32,483 nucleotides of DNA from Gammaproteobacteria bacterium (GCA_017854775.1 JAFMHC010000027.1:1-32483); one strand, 5' to 3'; positions 1 to 7,752 are shown, counted from the first letter of the stretch. Translations and numbers: made by a program. Notes: generated from the letters alone by a model not told the origin.

Positions 1-903
1 TCTACTTGGAATTTTATCGGTGACATTGCCTTTGCCGAAGGGATGGATTCTGTTGCCCGAATTGAAAAACTGTTGGCTCTCAAACCCAGCATAGACAATC
101 CGAGTGACGGTTATCAACCGCACTCCGTCAAAGGCGAAATTGCCTTTAACAATGTATCGTTTAGCTACCCAACGGCCATCAACGCGAGCACGAGCAACGT
201 CAGCTTTACTATGGCCGCCGGGAGTAAGCTGGCGCTGGTCGGCCCTTCCGGTTCCGGAAAATCGACTCTGGCCAAGTTACTGCCACGGTTTTATGATGTC
301 AGCGAGGGCAGTATCACCGTAGATGGGGTCGATGTCAGGCAGTGGTCAGTCAGTCATTTGCGCCAGGCCATTGGCATTGTTTCGCAAGATGTAGTGTTAT
401 TCAACGCCAGCATCTATAACAATATTGTTTATGCTTGTGCTAGTAATAGCGCAGATAAGAACGAGAACAGGTCGTTGCGTGAGGCCGCAGAGGCGGCGGC
501 GAAAAAGGCATTTGCTCATGATTTCATTATGACGTTGCCAAAAGGATATCACACAGTTGTCGGTGAGCGCGGGGTAAAGTTATCGGGTGGCGAAAAGCAA
601 CGTATCGGCATTGCTAGAACAATTTTGCGTGACCCCCCGATATTGATTCTCGACGAAGCCACCTCAGCGCTCGATAGTGAATCAGAAGTGATAGTGACGC
701 AGGCATTGGAACAGATATGCAGAGAACACACGACACTTACCATTGCCCATCGCTTGTCAACGATTCGTCATTGCGATCAAATTTTGTTTTGTGAGCATGG
801 AAAAATTGTTGAACGCGGCGACCATAATTCTTTGATGGCGTTAAAAGGTCGTTACAGCACCCATGTTGAATTACAGAAGCAAAAAGAAATCTTGGAATTC
901 TGA
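1..903 (+). CDS. ABC exporter, C-terminal half with ATPase domain (5' partial)
   Basis: This reading frame is open from the first base of the window, so the gene starts upstream; the ATG at 43 is only an internal methionine. Visible are the end of the membrane part (EGMDSVARIEKLL, the usual linker) and a complete nucleotide-binding domain: Walker A GPSGSGKST at about 241-267, a Q-loop (SQDVVLF), the signature LSGGEKQRIGIAR, Walker B ILILDEAT and the switch histidine in IAHRLST. This architecture is that of MsbA/multidrug-type exporters with membrane and ATPase domains in one chain, which export lipids or amphipathic compounds from the inner membrane. The substrate cannot be read from this half. 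It ends 4 bases from the stop of the convergent PIG-L gene, so it may belong to the same gene cluster, for instance as the product exporter; that link is inference. Confidence 0.93.
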   Translation, partial: STWNFIGDIAFAEGMDSVARIEKLLALKPSIDNPSDGYQPHSVKGEIAFNNVSFSYPTAINASTSNVSFTMAAGSKLALVGPSGSGKSTLAKLLPRFYDVSEGSITVDGVDVRQWSVSHLRQAIGIVSQDVVLFNASIYNNIVYACASNSADKNENRSLREAAEAAAKKAFAHDFIMTLPKGYHTVVGERGVKLSGGEKQRIGIARTILRDPPILILDEATSALDSESEVIVTQALEQICREHTTLTIAHRLSTIRHCDQILFCEHGKIVERGDHNSLMALKGRYSTHVELQKQKEILEF

Positions 904-907
904 AGGC

Positions 908-1663
908 TTAAACGATTCCGTCTCGGCCCCACAATAGATCAAGCGGATTGTTTATAGGCACCGGTGAACGCAACACATACGCTTCACCATACCTGACACC
1001 AATCAAGCTGCCATAATATCGATGTCGGCTTTGCCATTGCTCTAAAAAGTCCGCAGCCGCCAATGGTGTGGTAACTTCTTGCGTGTCGATATCGTAAAGC
1101 TGACTAGCGTAGCATTTCACTGCCGCCAATTTTTTATCAAATACCGTGCTGACATCCTGCACTAAATGCGGCGTGTGCCCCAATCTGTCGAGATAAAATA
1201 AGACTTGCTCTGGGCGATGAGGTGCTGCCTTATCATCGGCACTGTCTAATGGGAAATTACCAATTCCGGAAAGATAACACGCTTGCCTTACCAACATTGA
1301 CGTTGACTGGTGATCAGGGTGATGATCATCCCAGTGAGAAGTGATTACCATTCTAGGCCTATAGTGGCGTATTTTTGCCACAATCCGCTGAATGGTTTCG
1401 GTTTGCACGGCTAGCTGCCCATCGGCTAAACCTAGGTTGTCACGAGCAGACAAACCAAGCAGCCTTGTGGCCACCGCCGCTTCATTCTGACGAATCTCGG
1501 GTGTTCCTCTACTAGCCGCCTCACCCCGAGTTAAATCTAACACGGCTGCTCGCGCGCCTTTTGCTTTCGCCATAAGCAGCAGGCCAGCACAATTCAATTC
1601 AGCGTCGTCGGGGTGCGCGCAAACAGCCAATATATCAACACCTTTTGAGTCGCTTTGGTTCAT
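908..1663 (-). CDS. PIG-L family deacetylase, BshB1-like
   Basis: A 251-residue LmbE/PIG-L zinc-dependent N-acetylglucosaminyl deacetylase. The metal and catalytic motif AHPDDAE lies near residue 17, and the second motif HWDDHHPDH lies near residue 109. Several stretches resemble the bacillithiol enzyme BshB1 rather than general PIG-L proteins: the DLTRGE...SRGTPEIRQNEAA segment, NLGLADG, and a C-terminus with GVRYGEAYVL then a DLL motif. BshB1 removes acetyl from GlcNAc-malate to expose the glucosamine amine. Start ATG at 1663 has AAGGAAA upstream at good spacing. It is the last gene of the minus-strand operon after the BshA-like glycosyltransferase and the Asn-synthetase-like ligase (54-base gap). 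Deacetylation of a GlcNAc conjugate is well supported by family; the exact substrate is not. Confidence 0.9.
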   Translation of the reverse strand: MNQSDSKGVDILAVCAHPDDAELNCAGLLLMAKAKGARAAVLDLTRGEAASRGTPEIRQNEAAVATRLLGLSARDNLGLADGQLAVQTETIQRIVAKIRHYRPRMVITSHWDDHHPDHQSTSMLVRQACYLSGIGNFPLDSADDKAAPHRPEQVLFYLDRLGHTPHLVQDVSTVFDKKLAAVKCYASQLYDIDTQEVTTPLAAADFLEQWQSRHRYYGSLIGVRYGEAYVLRSPVPINNPLDLLWGRDGIV

Positions 1664-1717
1664 AGAAATTTCCTTAAATCAGAGTGTTGGCTATGGTTCT
1701 TTTGGTTATAGTTTTAG

Positions 1718-3370
1718 TCAAGGCCGCAACCAGTGGCCGAGCACAATCGCACGACAGGCCATTTGGATTGCACGATGCTGACTAGCCCTTTCCATTTTAG
1801 CGGCCTGCTGACTGTTTGCTGATAATAATTGGCCGACCTGATACCAGTAAGCGCTATTAAACGGTTCAGGCAGTCGCGCCAGCTTATCTTGGATAAACTC
1901 CGCTAAACCAGGCTGAAACCACAATCGCTGCCAGTTAAAAGCATTCCCGCTTGTGGCAAAACCTTCGGTGGGGTAATAACGCTGAAAACATTGCCGCAAA
2001 ATGCGTTTATCGGTGCGTAAATGGCGAGGTAATTGGCCAATCAAATCGAGTATATCTGGGTCGAGCAAGGGGTTGAAGTTTTCGACAAACGGTGCTCGCT
2101 GTGAATTCAAATGAGCATTTAACGAAGGCAACCGTTCACGACAATAAAGTATATCGCGAACATCGTTTGGCTCATCCGCCACCTGCGATAAGCAGACTAT
2201 ATGCTGAGCATGTAAACCTTGCCAATCCTCTATCTGGCCGTTAAAAGCGTGGTTTAAGCTGACGTCATCATCGGAGAAACACCCTAAACCTACGCGTTTT
2301 AGCGCTGCTTCGCGGCTATTGACCTCTGCGCCATTGGGGCCAAAACATTCATCACCCCGCAACAACGCCTGCCTACCTTGTAATGCCAAGTGTCGAGACC
2401 AGACATAATCGTCAGTATGGCTAATCACGTGACTTGTCATGCCAGATTGGGTGGCAAACAGAGTGTTGAACAAACTTTCGATCCTGGCTTCAATCGGATA
2501 AAACGAAAAAAGTAAGTTGTGTCGCGCGGCCTCACGGGCGGCCCAAGCGGCATCAGAACCCGGCTCAACATTGGGTTCACCCCACAGACAGGTATGTAAC
2601 TGCCCCAGTTCATCCTCTGGTAATAGCTCCGCCAGAGTATTAAGGATATAACGCGAATCTACCCCACCAGAGAGCAGCAAGACAGGCCCATCGGCACGCT
2701 GCCAATGTTGTAATATGGCGCTATCAAGTCGGGCTTTTAGTTCAGGTAAAATTGCATCGGCGTGCAAATTTAAATTTTCTAAGCGGAACTCATACCAGGG
2801 AAATATCTTAAGTCGTTGATCGCCAATGCCATTGAGGCGATGAACGCTGCCTGGCGACAATTGACGCAGTTCAGTAAACAACGAACCTCCCGCAAAAAAC
2901 CGCCCAGCATGAAGAAACTGGAGCAAGTTGGCACCATCGATGGTACGCGTTTTAATCGCGGCCAGCAGTGGCGCTGTGTGCGAGCAATACAGCGTCTCAA
3001 ACCCATTATCAGTGAAAAAGAACGCTCGGCTAGCTAGTTGGTCGCTATAAATTCGAGTCACCCCATTGTGGCTGATCAATAAACGAAAGGACCCGCGCCA
3101 CTGCTTAACGCAAGCCTCGCCATTTTTGATAAAATCAATAATCAACGTCTTAAGCAAGCGATCGCCACGCTCCGCTCGATGGGTAACAAAACCTTCCAAT
3201 GCCAGTACCACGCCATTAATTTCTATGACCCCACTATCACCGCCCCCAACCGCAATCGCTAGTTGCTGGCTGTGATATTCTTCAAGCCCATTGGTATCCG
3301 GAAAATGCTCAAGCAGAGTCGCCAACCGAGCCTTTGCTTGAGGGCCGCAAACAATCAGAAGTCTTGACAT
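1718..3370 (-). CDS. Asparagine-synthetase-like ATP-dependent amide ligase lacking the glutaminase Cys
   Basis: A 550-residue protein with the two-domain plan of class II asparagine synthetases: an Ntn-type N-terminal domain (about 1-190) and a PP-loop ATP pyrophosphatase domain starting at SGGVDS (residues 234-239). In AsnB, residue 2 is the nucleophilic cysteine for glutamine hydrolysis; here the protein begins Met-Ser-Arg and no Cys sits at that place. In related enzymes that lost this Cys (beta-lactam synthetase, lasso cyclase), the carboxylate is adenylated and attacked by an amine of another substrate or of the same molecule. I infer an amide-bond-forming ligase, not an asparagine maker. 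ATG at 3370 follows AGGAG and overlaps the end of the glycosyltransferase gene by 16 bases, so the two are coupled. Exopolysaccharide clusters also carry such amidotransferase-like proteins, so the product remains open. Confidence 0.88.
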   Translation of the reverse strand: MSRLLIVCGPQAKARLATLLEHFPDTNGLEEYHSQQLAIAVGGGDSGVIEINGVVLALEGFVTHRAERGDRLLKTLIIDFIKNGEACVKQWRGSFRLLISHNGVTRIYSDQLASRAFFFTDNGFETLYCSHTAPLLAAIKTRTIDGANLLQFLHAGRFFAGGSLFTELRQLSPGSVHRLNGIGDQRLKIFPWYEFRLENLNLHADAILPELKARLDSAILQHWQRADGPVLLLSGGVDSRYILNTLAELLPEDELGQLHTCLWGEPNVEPGSDAAWAAREAARHNLLFSFYPIEARIESLFNTLFATQSGMTSHVISHTDDYVWSRHLALQGRQALLRGDECFGPNGAEVNSREAALKRVGLGCFSDDDVSLNHAFNGQIEDWQGLHAQHIVCLSQVADEPNDVRDILYCRERLPSLNAHLNSQRAPFVENFNPLLDPDILDLIGQLPRHLRTDKRILRQCFQRYYPTEGFATSGNAFNWQRLWFQPGLAEFIQDKLARLPEPFNSAYWYQVGQLLSANSQQAAKMERASQHRAIQMACRAIVLGHWLRP

Positions 3371-4530
3371 AAGGTGTGCTCCTGCGGTGTTTCTAGTCCC
3401 AGCACTTCATTGTATAACGCCACGTATTGGGCGATTTGTTTGGGGCCATGATACTTTGCCGTAATCGCTTGCATCCGGGCCTGTAAGGTAACCTCGCAGC
3501 CCTGAGCAGCCTGCACCATCGCATCGGAAATACTGACAATCAGCGACTCATCTTGTTGGTCTGGCACCAGATAAGGCCAATCATCGCCGAGCAATTCAGG
3601 CAACGCGCCGACGGCTGGAGCAATAACCGGCACGCTATACAGTAACGCTTCCAATACCACCAACCCAAAACCTTCGAAATCGCTGGTCAAAACAAACGCC
3701 TGTGCACGGGCATATTCCTGAATTAGCAATTGCGGGGCTAAATCGCCATTAATAACGTGCACCCCGTTGCCATCGTGGACATTATTTTTCAGCATTTCAC
3801 GCAGCCGTTTAACCCCATTGTTGGTAGTCACGATAATCAATTGCGCCTCAGATAAGCGACTTTTAACCTGGGCAAACGCACGTAATAAAACTTCAGGTCG
3901 TTTAACACTGCGCAACGACGACACGTGTAAAAAGCGCAGTGGCTGCACATGACAAGTCAACTTCGACTCACGCCAATTGGCGCGAACAAAGTTATTGATG
4001 ACACGAATATTGCTCAGATCAGGCACCTTATGCGACAGCCTGTCGGCGATATATTGTGAGACACAAGTGACTGCAGCGGCCGCACGTAAGACACCGGCAA
4101 CCACCTCGAGGTTGTGATCAAATAAGTGTGGGTTTAAAATATCAGACCCATGACAGGTCACAACATAAGGAACTGAGCGTAACTGATTTAGTTGCTGTGC
4201 TGACAATCCATAGACTTGCACGTTATGCAAATGAAGAAGATCAAATGGCCAGTCATCATGGATACGCAGAAGTTCGCTGACACTGTTCATCGGCCCACCA
4301 AGGCTTTCTGGAATATCTAACAACTGGCTTGATTTGACCCCAGGAGCGCTGTCGATAAAAAAATGATCGCTCAGCGACTGGTCATTTTGCAAATTGCAAT
4401 AACGAACGTCAAAGCCTTGGCTAGGTGGTAGGCTTTGAGCTATTGCCATTCCCAGCTCCTGTGCCACAATAGAGGACCCACCGCTGATCGCCAACATTGC
4501 CATGCAAATACGTGGTTTCGGCGTTAGCAT
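3355..4530 (-). CDS. Family 4 glycosyltransferase, BshA-like
   Basis: A 391-residue GT-B retaining glycosyltransferase. Seen: an N-terminal acceptor-domain loop ISGGSSIVAQELG (15-27) resembling the BshA GGSG..ATELG loop, CHGSD (126-130) at the domain interface, HVSSLRSVKRPEVLLRAF (202-219), and the nucleotide-sugar EX7E motif with Glu286 and Glu294 in EGFGLVVLEAL. BshA transfers GlcNAc from UDP-GlcNAc to L-malate, the first step of bacillithiol synthesis. The HVS..R.VKR and GGS elements are shared with BshA, but they also occur more widely in GT4, so acceptor and donor are inferred mainly from the partner BshB1-like deacetylase. The ATG at 4528-4530 has no Shine-Dalgarno sequence and lies one base after the stop of a small upstream ORF, suggesting translational coupling. 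Confidence 0.88.
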   Translation of the reverse strand: MLTPKPRICMAMLAISGGSSIVAQELGMAIAQSLPPSQGFDVRYCNLQNDQSLSDHFFIDSAPGVKSSQLLDIPESLGGPMNSVSELLRIHDDWPFDLLHLHNVQVYGLSAQQLNQLRSVPYVVTCHGSDILNPHLFDHNLEVVAGVLRAAAAVTCVSQYIADRLSHKVPDLSNIRVINNFVRANWRESKLTCHVQPLRFLHVSSLRSVKRPEVLLRAFAQVKSRLSEAQLIIVTTNNGVKRLREMLKNNVHDGNGVHVINGDLAPQLLIQEYARAQAFVLTSDFEGFGLVVLEALLYSVPVIAPAVGALPELLGDDWPYLVPDQQDESLIVSISDAMVQAAQGCEVTLQARMQAITAKYHGPKQIAQYVALYNEVLGLETPQEHTLCQDF

Positions 4531-4531
4531 A

Positions 4532-4708
4532 TCAACAAGCCATTTTTTCTAAGGCACAGTTAACCGCTTGAATTTGGGTAAACAACCCGTGGCTATCGGC
4601 GATCAGCATGGTTTCATGCACAACCATTTTGTCACTGGCATAGTTGATAAACTTCCTCTGTCTGTGCCCGAAAAATCTAACTGCAGGGCTAGGTTCCAGC
4701 GTATGCAC
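4532..4708 (-). CDS. Small ORF (58 codons) directly ahead of the BshA-like gene
   Basis: A short frame on the minus strand runs from a GTG at 4706-4708 to a TGA at 4532-4534, one base before the ATG of the glycosyltransferase. The predicted peptide starts MHTLEPSPAVRFFG and ends NCALEKMAC, with two cysteines in the last nine residues. I do not recognise it. In favour of it being real: the downstream gene lacks its own ribosome binding site, and the stop/start spacing is typical of coupled genes. Against: the GTG has AAGG immediately adjacent rather than at normal spacing, and an in-frame TGA closes the frame only a few codons upstream. It could be a small protein, a leader peptide, or the decayed 3' end of a lost operon gene. 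Confidence 0.4.
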   Translation of the reverse strand: MHTLEPSPAVRFFGHRQRKFINYASDKMVVHETMLIADSHGLFTQIQAVNCALEKMAC

Positions 4709-4834
4709 CTTGCAGCTACAGCATGGAGCGTCTCATTCCTTCGATGTTAAGTAGTACAAGAATCATAAACCCCACATTCGCCTAAATCAATAAGTATCAG
4801 CCCGTATAGAGATCTTGCAATCTCCGTAGAAAAT

Positions 4835-4860
4835 AACCAAATAAATCAACCAAATAAATC
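4835..4860. repeat. Perfect 13-bp tandem duplication upstream of the BshA-like operon
   Basis: The 13-base unit AACCAAATAAATC occurs twice, head to tail, with no mismatch (4835-4847 and 4848-4860). It lies in the gene-free stretch 4741-4987, between the LysR gene and the glycosyltransferase operon, where the operon promoter should be. The rest of that stretch is AT-rich with no further gene visible. The repeat could be a direct-repeat binding site or a simple duplication. Confidence 0.6.
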
Positions 4861-4987
4861 AGACACCCATGCGCGTTAAAAATAGTGTCGACAATCTTGA
4901 TAGTAGAAAAGCATGAACAAGAAAAAACCTACTTACTAACGGATTCCACGCAGCGATTATAGCCATCGTGCCCCAGAACTCTATGAC

Positions 4988-5893
4988 CTAGTACCTATCC
5001 TTAATACGGTCAACCAAGAAGTCCACGGCCACTTTGACCTTGGGCACCAAGTAACGTTGCTTTTGATATAAAAGATAGACAGCCAGAGCGCTGTTTTGTG
5101 TCACCTTCAGCTCAGGTTCTATCGCTAATATTTGTAAATCGCCTCGCCGAATATAATCGGCTAGCGTCCATTGCGGCGCCATCATAACGCCCTCACCGTT
5201 TACCGCTTTATCCACCAGCCATTTCCCACTATTAGAGATTGCCGCTTCGGGAACGGTCGCGGTATGCCATTGATCGTCATGTTGGTAAAACCAGCTTTGT
5301 GGGCCTACAGGCGTACGGTAGACCAGACTCCGATGTTGACGCAAGTCATTGGGGTGTTTAGGCATACCATGCTTAGCCAGATAACTTGGCGCAGCGACCA
5401 AAATAAATTCATTGTCCATCAGGCGAACAGCCTGAACTCTTTCGTTTGGCGCATAGCCTCCACGAACCGCTATGTCGACATCATCACGCCCAAGAGCAGA
5501 CAACTCATCGCTAAGACTGATGTCGAGAACGACTTCTGGATAAAGCTGGCTGAATTCTGCGAATAAGGGCAACAATATGCGCTCACCAAAACCTACCATC
5601 GAACTGACCTTAAGCCGCCCCATGGGTCTCGCATGGTAGCTGCGCACCGACTCATTGCTTTGTTCCAATTGGTGCAAAATATCTTGCACTTGTGAATAAT
5701 AATCACGACCAATTTCAGTTAACTGCACACTGCGCGTGGTGCGCTTTAATAGGCTTGCACCAAGACTCTTTTCCAAATCAGCAAGCCGGCGCGACAAGGA
5801 TGACGGCGGCACCGAAAATTGCTTTGCGGCCTTGGTGAAACTGCTCGTCTCAGCGACCGCAACGAAGTATTTAAGGGCTCGTAATTGATCCAT
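4988..5893 (-). CDS. LysR-family transcriptional regulator
   Basis: A 301-residue LysR-type regulator. The N-terminal winged helix-turn-helix is clear: FVAVAETSSFTKAAKQF, then PPSSLSRRLADLEKSLG, then LLKRTTRSVQLTEIG. The remainder is the usual co-inducer-binding domain with RLKVSSMVGFGERILLPLF at its start. It resembles the large CrgA/DmlR-like branch often found beside oxidoreductase genes. I chose the ATG at 5891-5893 (MDQLRALKYF), preceded by GGA at six bases, over a TTG two codons upstream. It is divergent from the CurA-like reductase gene, with a perfect palindrome in the shared upstream region, so it probably controls that gene and itself. The effector is unknown. On the same strand, the glycosyltransferase operon follows about 280 bases downstream. 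Confidence 0.93.
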   Translation of the reverse strand: MDQLRALKYFVAVAETSSFTKAAKQFSVPPSSLSRRLADLEKSLGASLLKRTTRSVQLTEIGRDYYSQVQDILHQLEQSNESVRSYHARPMGRLKVSSMVGFGERILLPLFAEFSQLYPEVVLDISLSDELSALGRDDVDIAVRGGYAPNERVQAVRLMDNEFILVAAPSYLAKHGMPKHPNDLRQHRSLVYRTPVGPQSWFYQHDDQWHTATVPEAAISNSGKWLVDKAVNGEGVMMAPQWTLADYIRRGDLQILAIEPELKVTQNSALAVYLLYQKQRYLVPKVKVAVDFLVDRIKDRY

Positions 5894-5904
5894 GATCAAT
5901 CCAA

Positions 5905-5925
5905 TTATTGTCTAAAAGACAATAA
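5905..5925. promoter_or_regulatory. Palindromic operator candidate in the lysR/reductase intergenic region
   Basis: Arms TTATTGTCT (5905-5913) and AGACAATAA (5917-5925) form a perfect 9-bp inverted repeat around AAA. The site fits the LysR-type T-N11-A plan and starts 12 bases upstream of the lysR ATG, about 100 bases upstream of the reductase start. Binding by the adjacent LysR protein is inferred. Confidence 0.65.
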
Positions 5926-6023
5926 AGATTAACATAACACCCCCTATATCTCTTCATTAGCAACAGCAATAATATCAGCACTAACACTCTTTAACCCAAA
6001 AAGCCTATGTGCGGAGAATTACA

Positions 6024-7022
6024 ATGAGTACCTATACATCAATCAAACTTATCGCCCGTCCCGAGCCAGGCCCGATCAGCCCAGATCTTTTTGAAATTAC
6101 TCAACAAGAGGTTCCCCAAGCTGGGTCGAATGAAATTCTAGTAAAACAAACACATATGTCATTAGACCCAGCCATGCGCGGCTGGATGAGCCCGGATCCA
6201 GAAAGCTATATCCCGCCGGTTGCGCTGGGTGAAGTGATGCGCTCAGCTGGTTTAGGTGAAGTTATTGAAAGTAACAACGCCGATTTTAAGGTTGGCGATC
6301 GAGTAATGGGCATGATGGGGTGGACAGAATACTACCTTGGTTCTGGAGAAGGTCTTAGACAAGTTCAAGCGAGCCTCGATGCCGAAATGGCATTGTCGAT
6401 ATTTGCCCTGCCAGGCTTAACAGCCACTCAAGGCTTGTATGGCTTTAGTGAGCCTAAAGCGGGCGAAACTATTGTTGTTAGCGGAGCAGCCGGTTCTGTT
6501 GGATCGCTAGTCGGGCAGCTAGCCAAGGCTGATGGCTTAACCGTTATTGGTGTTGCTGGCAGTGAAGAGAAATGCAACTGGCTGACCAATGACCTGGGGT
6601 TCGACGGCGCAATCAACTACAAAACAGATGATCTCGAAGCACGATTAACTCAGCTAGCACCGAAAGGGATCGATATGTATTTCGAAAATACCGGAGGCCC
6701 GATTCAACAGCATGTGATTAATCATATGAATGCCCATGGTCGTATCGTTGTCTGCGGCATGATCTCAGATTACGCCGCCGCTGAGCCGAGCGCTGGACCG
6801 AACTGGATTCCGATCATCAAAAAGCGCTTAACCATTCGTGGCTTTGCTATGCCTGATCACTTTGGTGATGTGCCAGCTCTTATAGCAAAACTGACGCCCT
6901 ATGTTATGGCTGGTAAAATCAAACATCGCGCACATATTATTGATGGTCTGGAATCGTCTATCGATGGTTTGAACCTGCTGTTTACCGGCGGCAACAAAGG
7001 CAAGTTAATCGTCAAACTTTAA
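6024..7022 (+). CDS. NADP-dependent MDR-family oxidoreductase, CurA-like
   Basis: A 332-residue zinc-free medium-chain reductase of the leukotriene B4 12-hydroxydehydrogenase / curcumin reductase CurA group, which reduces the alpha,beta double bond of enones with NADPH. Seen: the N-terminal acceptor-side motif HMSLDPAMRGWM, GDRVMGMMGWTEY, LPGLTATQGLYGF, and the nucleotide-binding loop SGAAGSVGSLVGQLAK, followed by DMYFENTGG and VCGMISDY. Length is normal for the family. The frame opens at a GTG (6009), but the ATG at 6024 is preferred because GGAG lies just ahead of it and family members start MS. It is divergent from the LysR gene. A weak hairpin follows the stop. Confidence 0.93.
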   Translation: MSTYTSIKLIARPEPGPISPDLFEITQQEVPQAGSNEILVKQTHMSLDPAMRGWMSPDPESYIPPVALGEVMRSAGLGEVIESNNADFKVGDRVMGMMGWTEYYLGSGEGLRQVQASLDAEMALSIFALPGLTATQGLYGFSEPKAGETIVVSGAAGSVGSLVGQLAKADGLTVIGVAGSEEKCNWLTNDLGFDGAINYKTDDLEARLTQLAPKGIDMYFENTGGPIQQHVINHMNAHGRIVVCGMISDYAAAEPSAGPNWIPIIKKRLTIRGFAMPDHFGDVPALIAKLTPYVMAGKIKHRAHIIDGLESSIDGLNLLFTGGNKGKLIVKL

Positions 7023-7028
7023 TCTTTG

Positions 7029-7066
7029 ACGGCGTTCACTCACTATCTAAATCGGCACGCCGTTTT
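7029..7066 (+). terminator. Possible terminator after the CurA-like gene
   Basis: ACGGCGT (7029-7035) can pair with ACGCCGT (7057-7063) and is followed by TTTT. The 21-base loop is long and the T-run short, so this is a weak candidate. Confidence 0.35.
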
Positions 7067-7148
7067 CGACCAGAGCAACTCTGATGTGAGTGTTCGCTAG
7101 CCATCAATCGCCTATTTGGTTAACTATCGCGTGGCAAAGATATGAATG

Positions 7149-7202
7149 CACTTAAGCGCATGGTCTCGCAGCGACACTTAAGCACATGGTCTCGCAGCGA
7201 CA
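7149..7202. repeat. 26-bp tandem duplication
   Basis: Two head-to-tail copies of a 26-base unit (7149-7174 and 7175-7200) differ at one base (G at 7158 versus A at 7184); CA at 7201-7202 begins a third. The core is CATGGTCTCGCAGCGA. It lies between the convergent reductase and DUF2306-like genes, with no coding role evident. A recent duplication by slippage is the simplest reading. Confidence 0.75.
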
Positions 7203-7216
7203 ACGCTGGTCAGACC

Positions 7217-7705
7217 TTATCCACGGGCTCTCTTTTTAAGCCAGAAAAACTGAAAAGCATAACCAACAAAGAAGATCACCAGAAAGAGCAAATAGAACCC
7301 TCTTAGCATGGGGTCATGAATGGTGGTTAGTATCGGGTCGTTAACCGGCAGGCGTAATAACCCGTCGGTAATGGCTGGGATCATGTGGAACAACAAAGTA
7401 GCTGTGTAGCAAAACGCCTGAAAGTAGGCCGCAATCTTTGAAAGTGCCGATATTTTTCTCACCAAAAAACCAGCAATTAAGGCCAATAAGGTGAGCACGG
7501 CAAGCATGTGTGCGGGACCAAATCCGCCCTGGTTGTATATCATTAAGGCTGTTACGGCCGCTATTAAGGTAAAGCCTAAATAAAGCTGCCCTGATTTATG
7601 TTCGAGCGTAATAACTTTATAAACGACCAACGTGTAGAAACCGGCAAGCAATGCAATAATCGCAATTATTGTATGGAACCAGCCGAGCAAGGTGATTTCA
7701 GGCAT
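7217..7705 (-). CDS. Four-helix inner-membrane protein, DUF2306-like
   Basis: A 162-residue hydrophobic protein with about four membrane helices and no signal peptide. Helix 1 carries GWFHTIIAIIALLAG. The conserved-looking middle holds SGQLYLGFTL and MIYNQGGFGPAHML, and the third helix region holds LLFHMIPAITDGLLRLP. Histidines in or near helices (HTI, GPAHML, LFHM) would suit metal or heme binding, but nothing proves it. I assign it tentatively to the DUF2306-type predicted membrane proteins. AGAGGA precedes the ATG at normal spacing. It follows the SDR gene by 47 bases on the same strand, so it is probably in the TetR-controlled unit. Function unknown. Confidence 0.8.
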   Translation of the reverse strand: MPEITLLGWFHTIIAIIALLAGFYTLVVYKVITLEHKSGQLYLGFTLIAAVTALMIYNQGGFGPAHMLAVLTLLALIAGFLVRKISALSKIAAYFQAFCYTATLLFHMIPAITDGLLRLPVNDPILTTIHDPMLRGFYLLFLVIFFVGYAFQFFWLKKRARG

Positions 7706-7752
7706 ATTGTTTTCCTCTTTTATTTAAGTGAAGTTGGCGATTAAAGGGCCAA

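Noticed and set aside
1718-4708. Lasso or other RiPP cluster (AsnB-like cyclase plus small ORF)
   Set aside because: No McjB-type protease or RRE-like protein, and the glycosyltransferase/deacetylase neighbours point to a sugar pathway.
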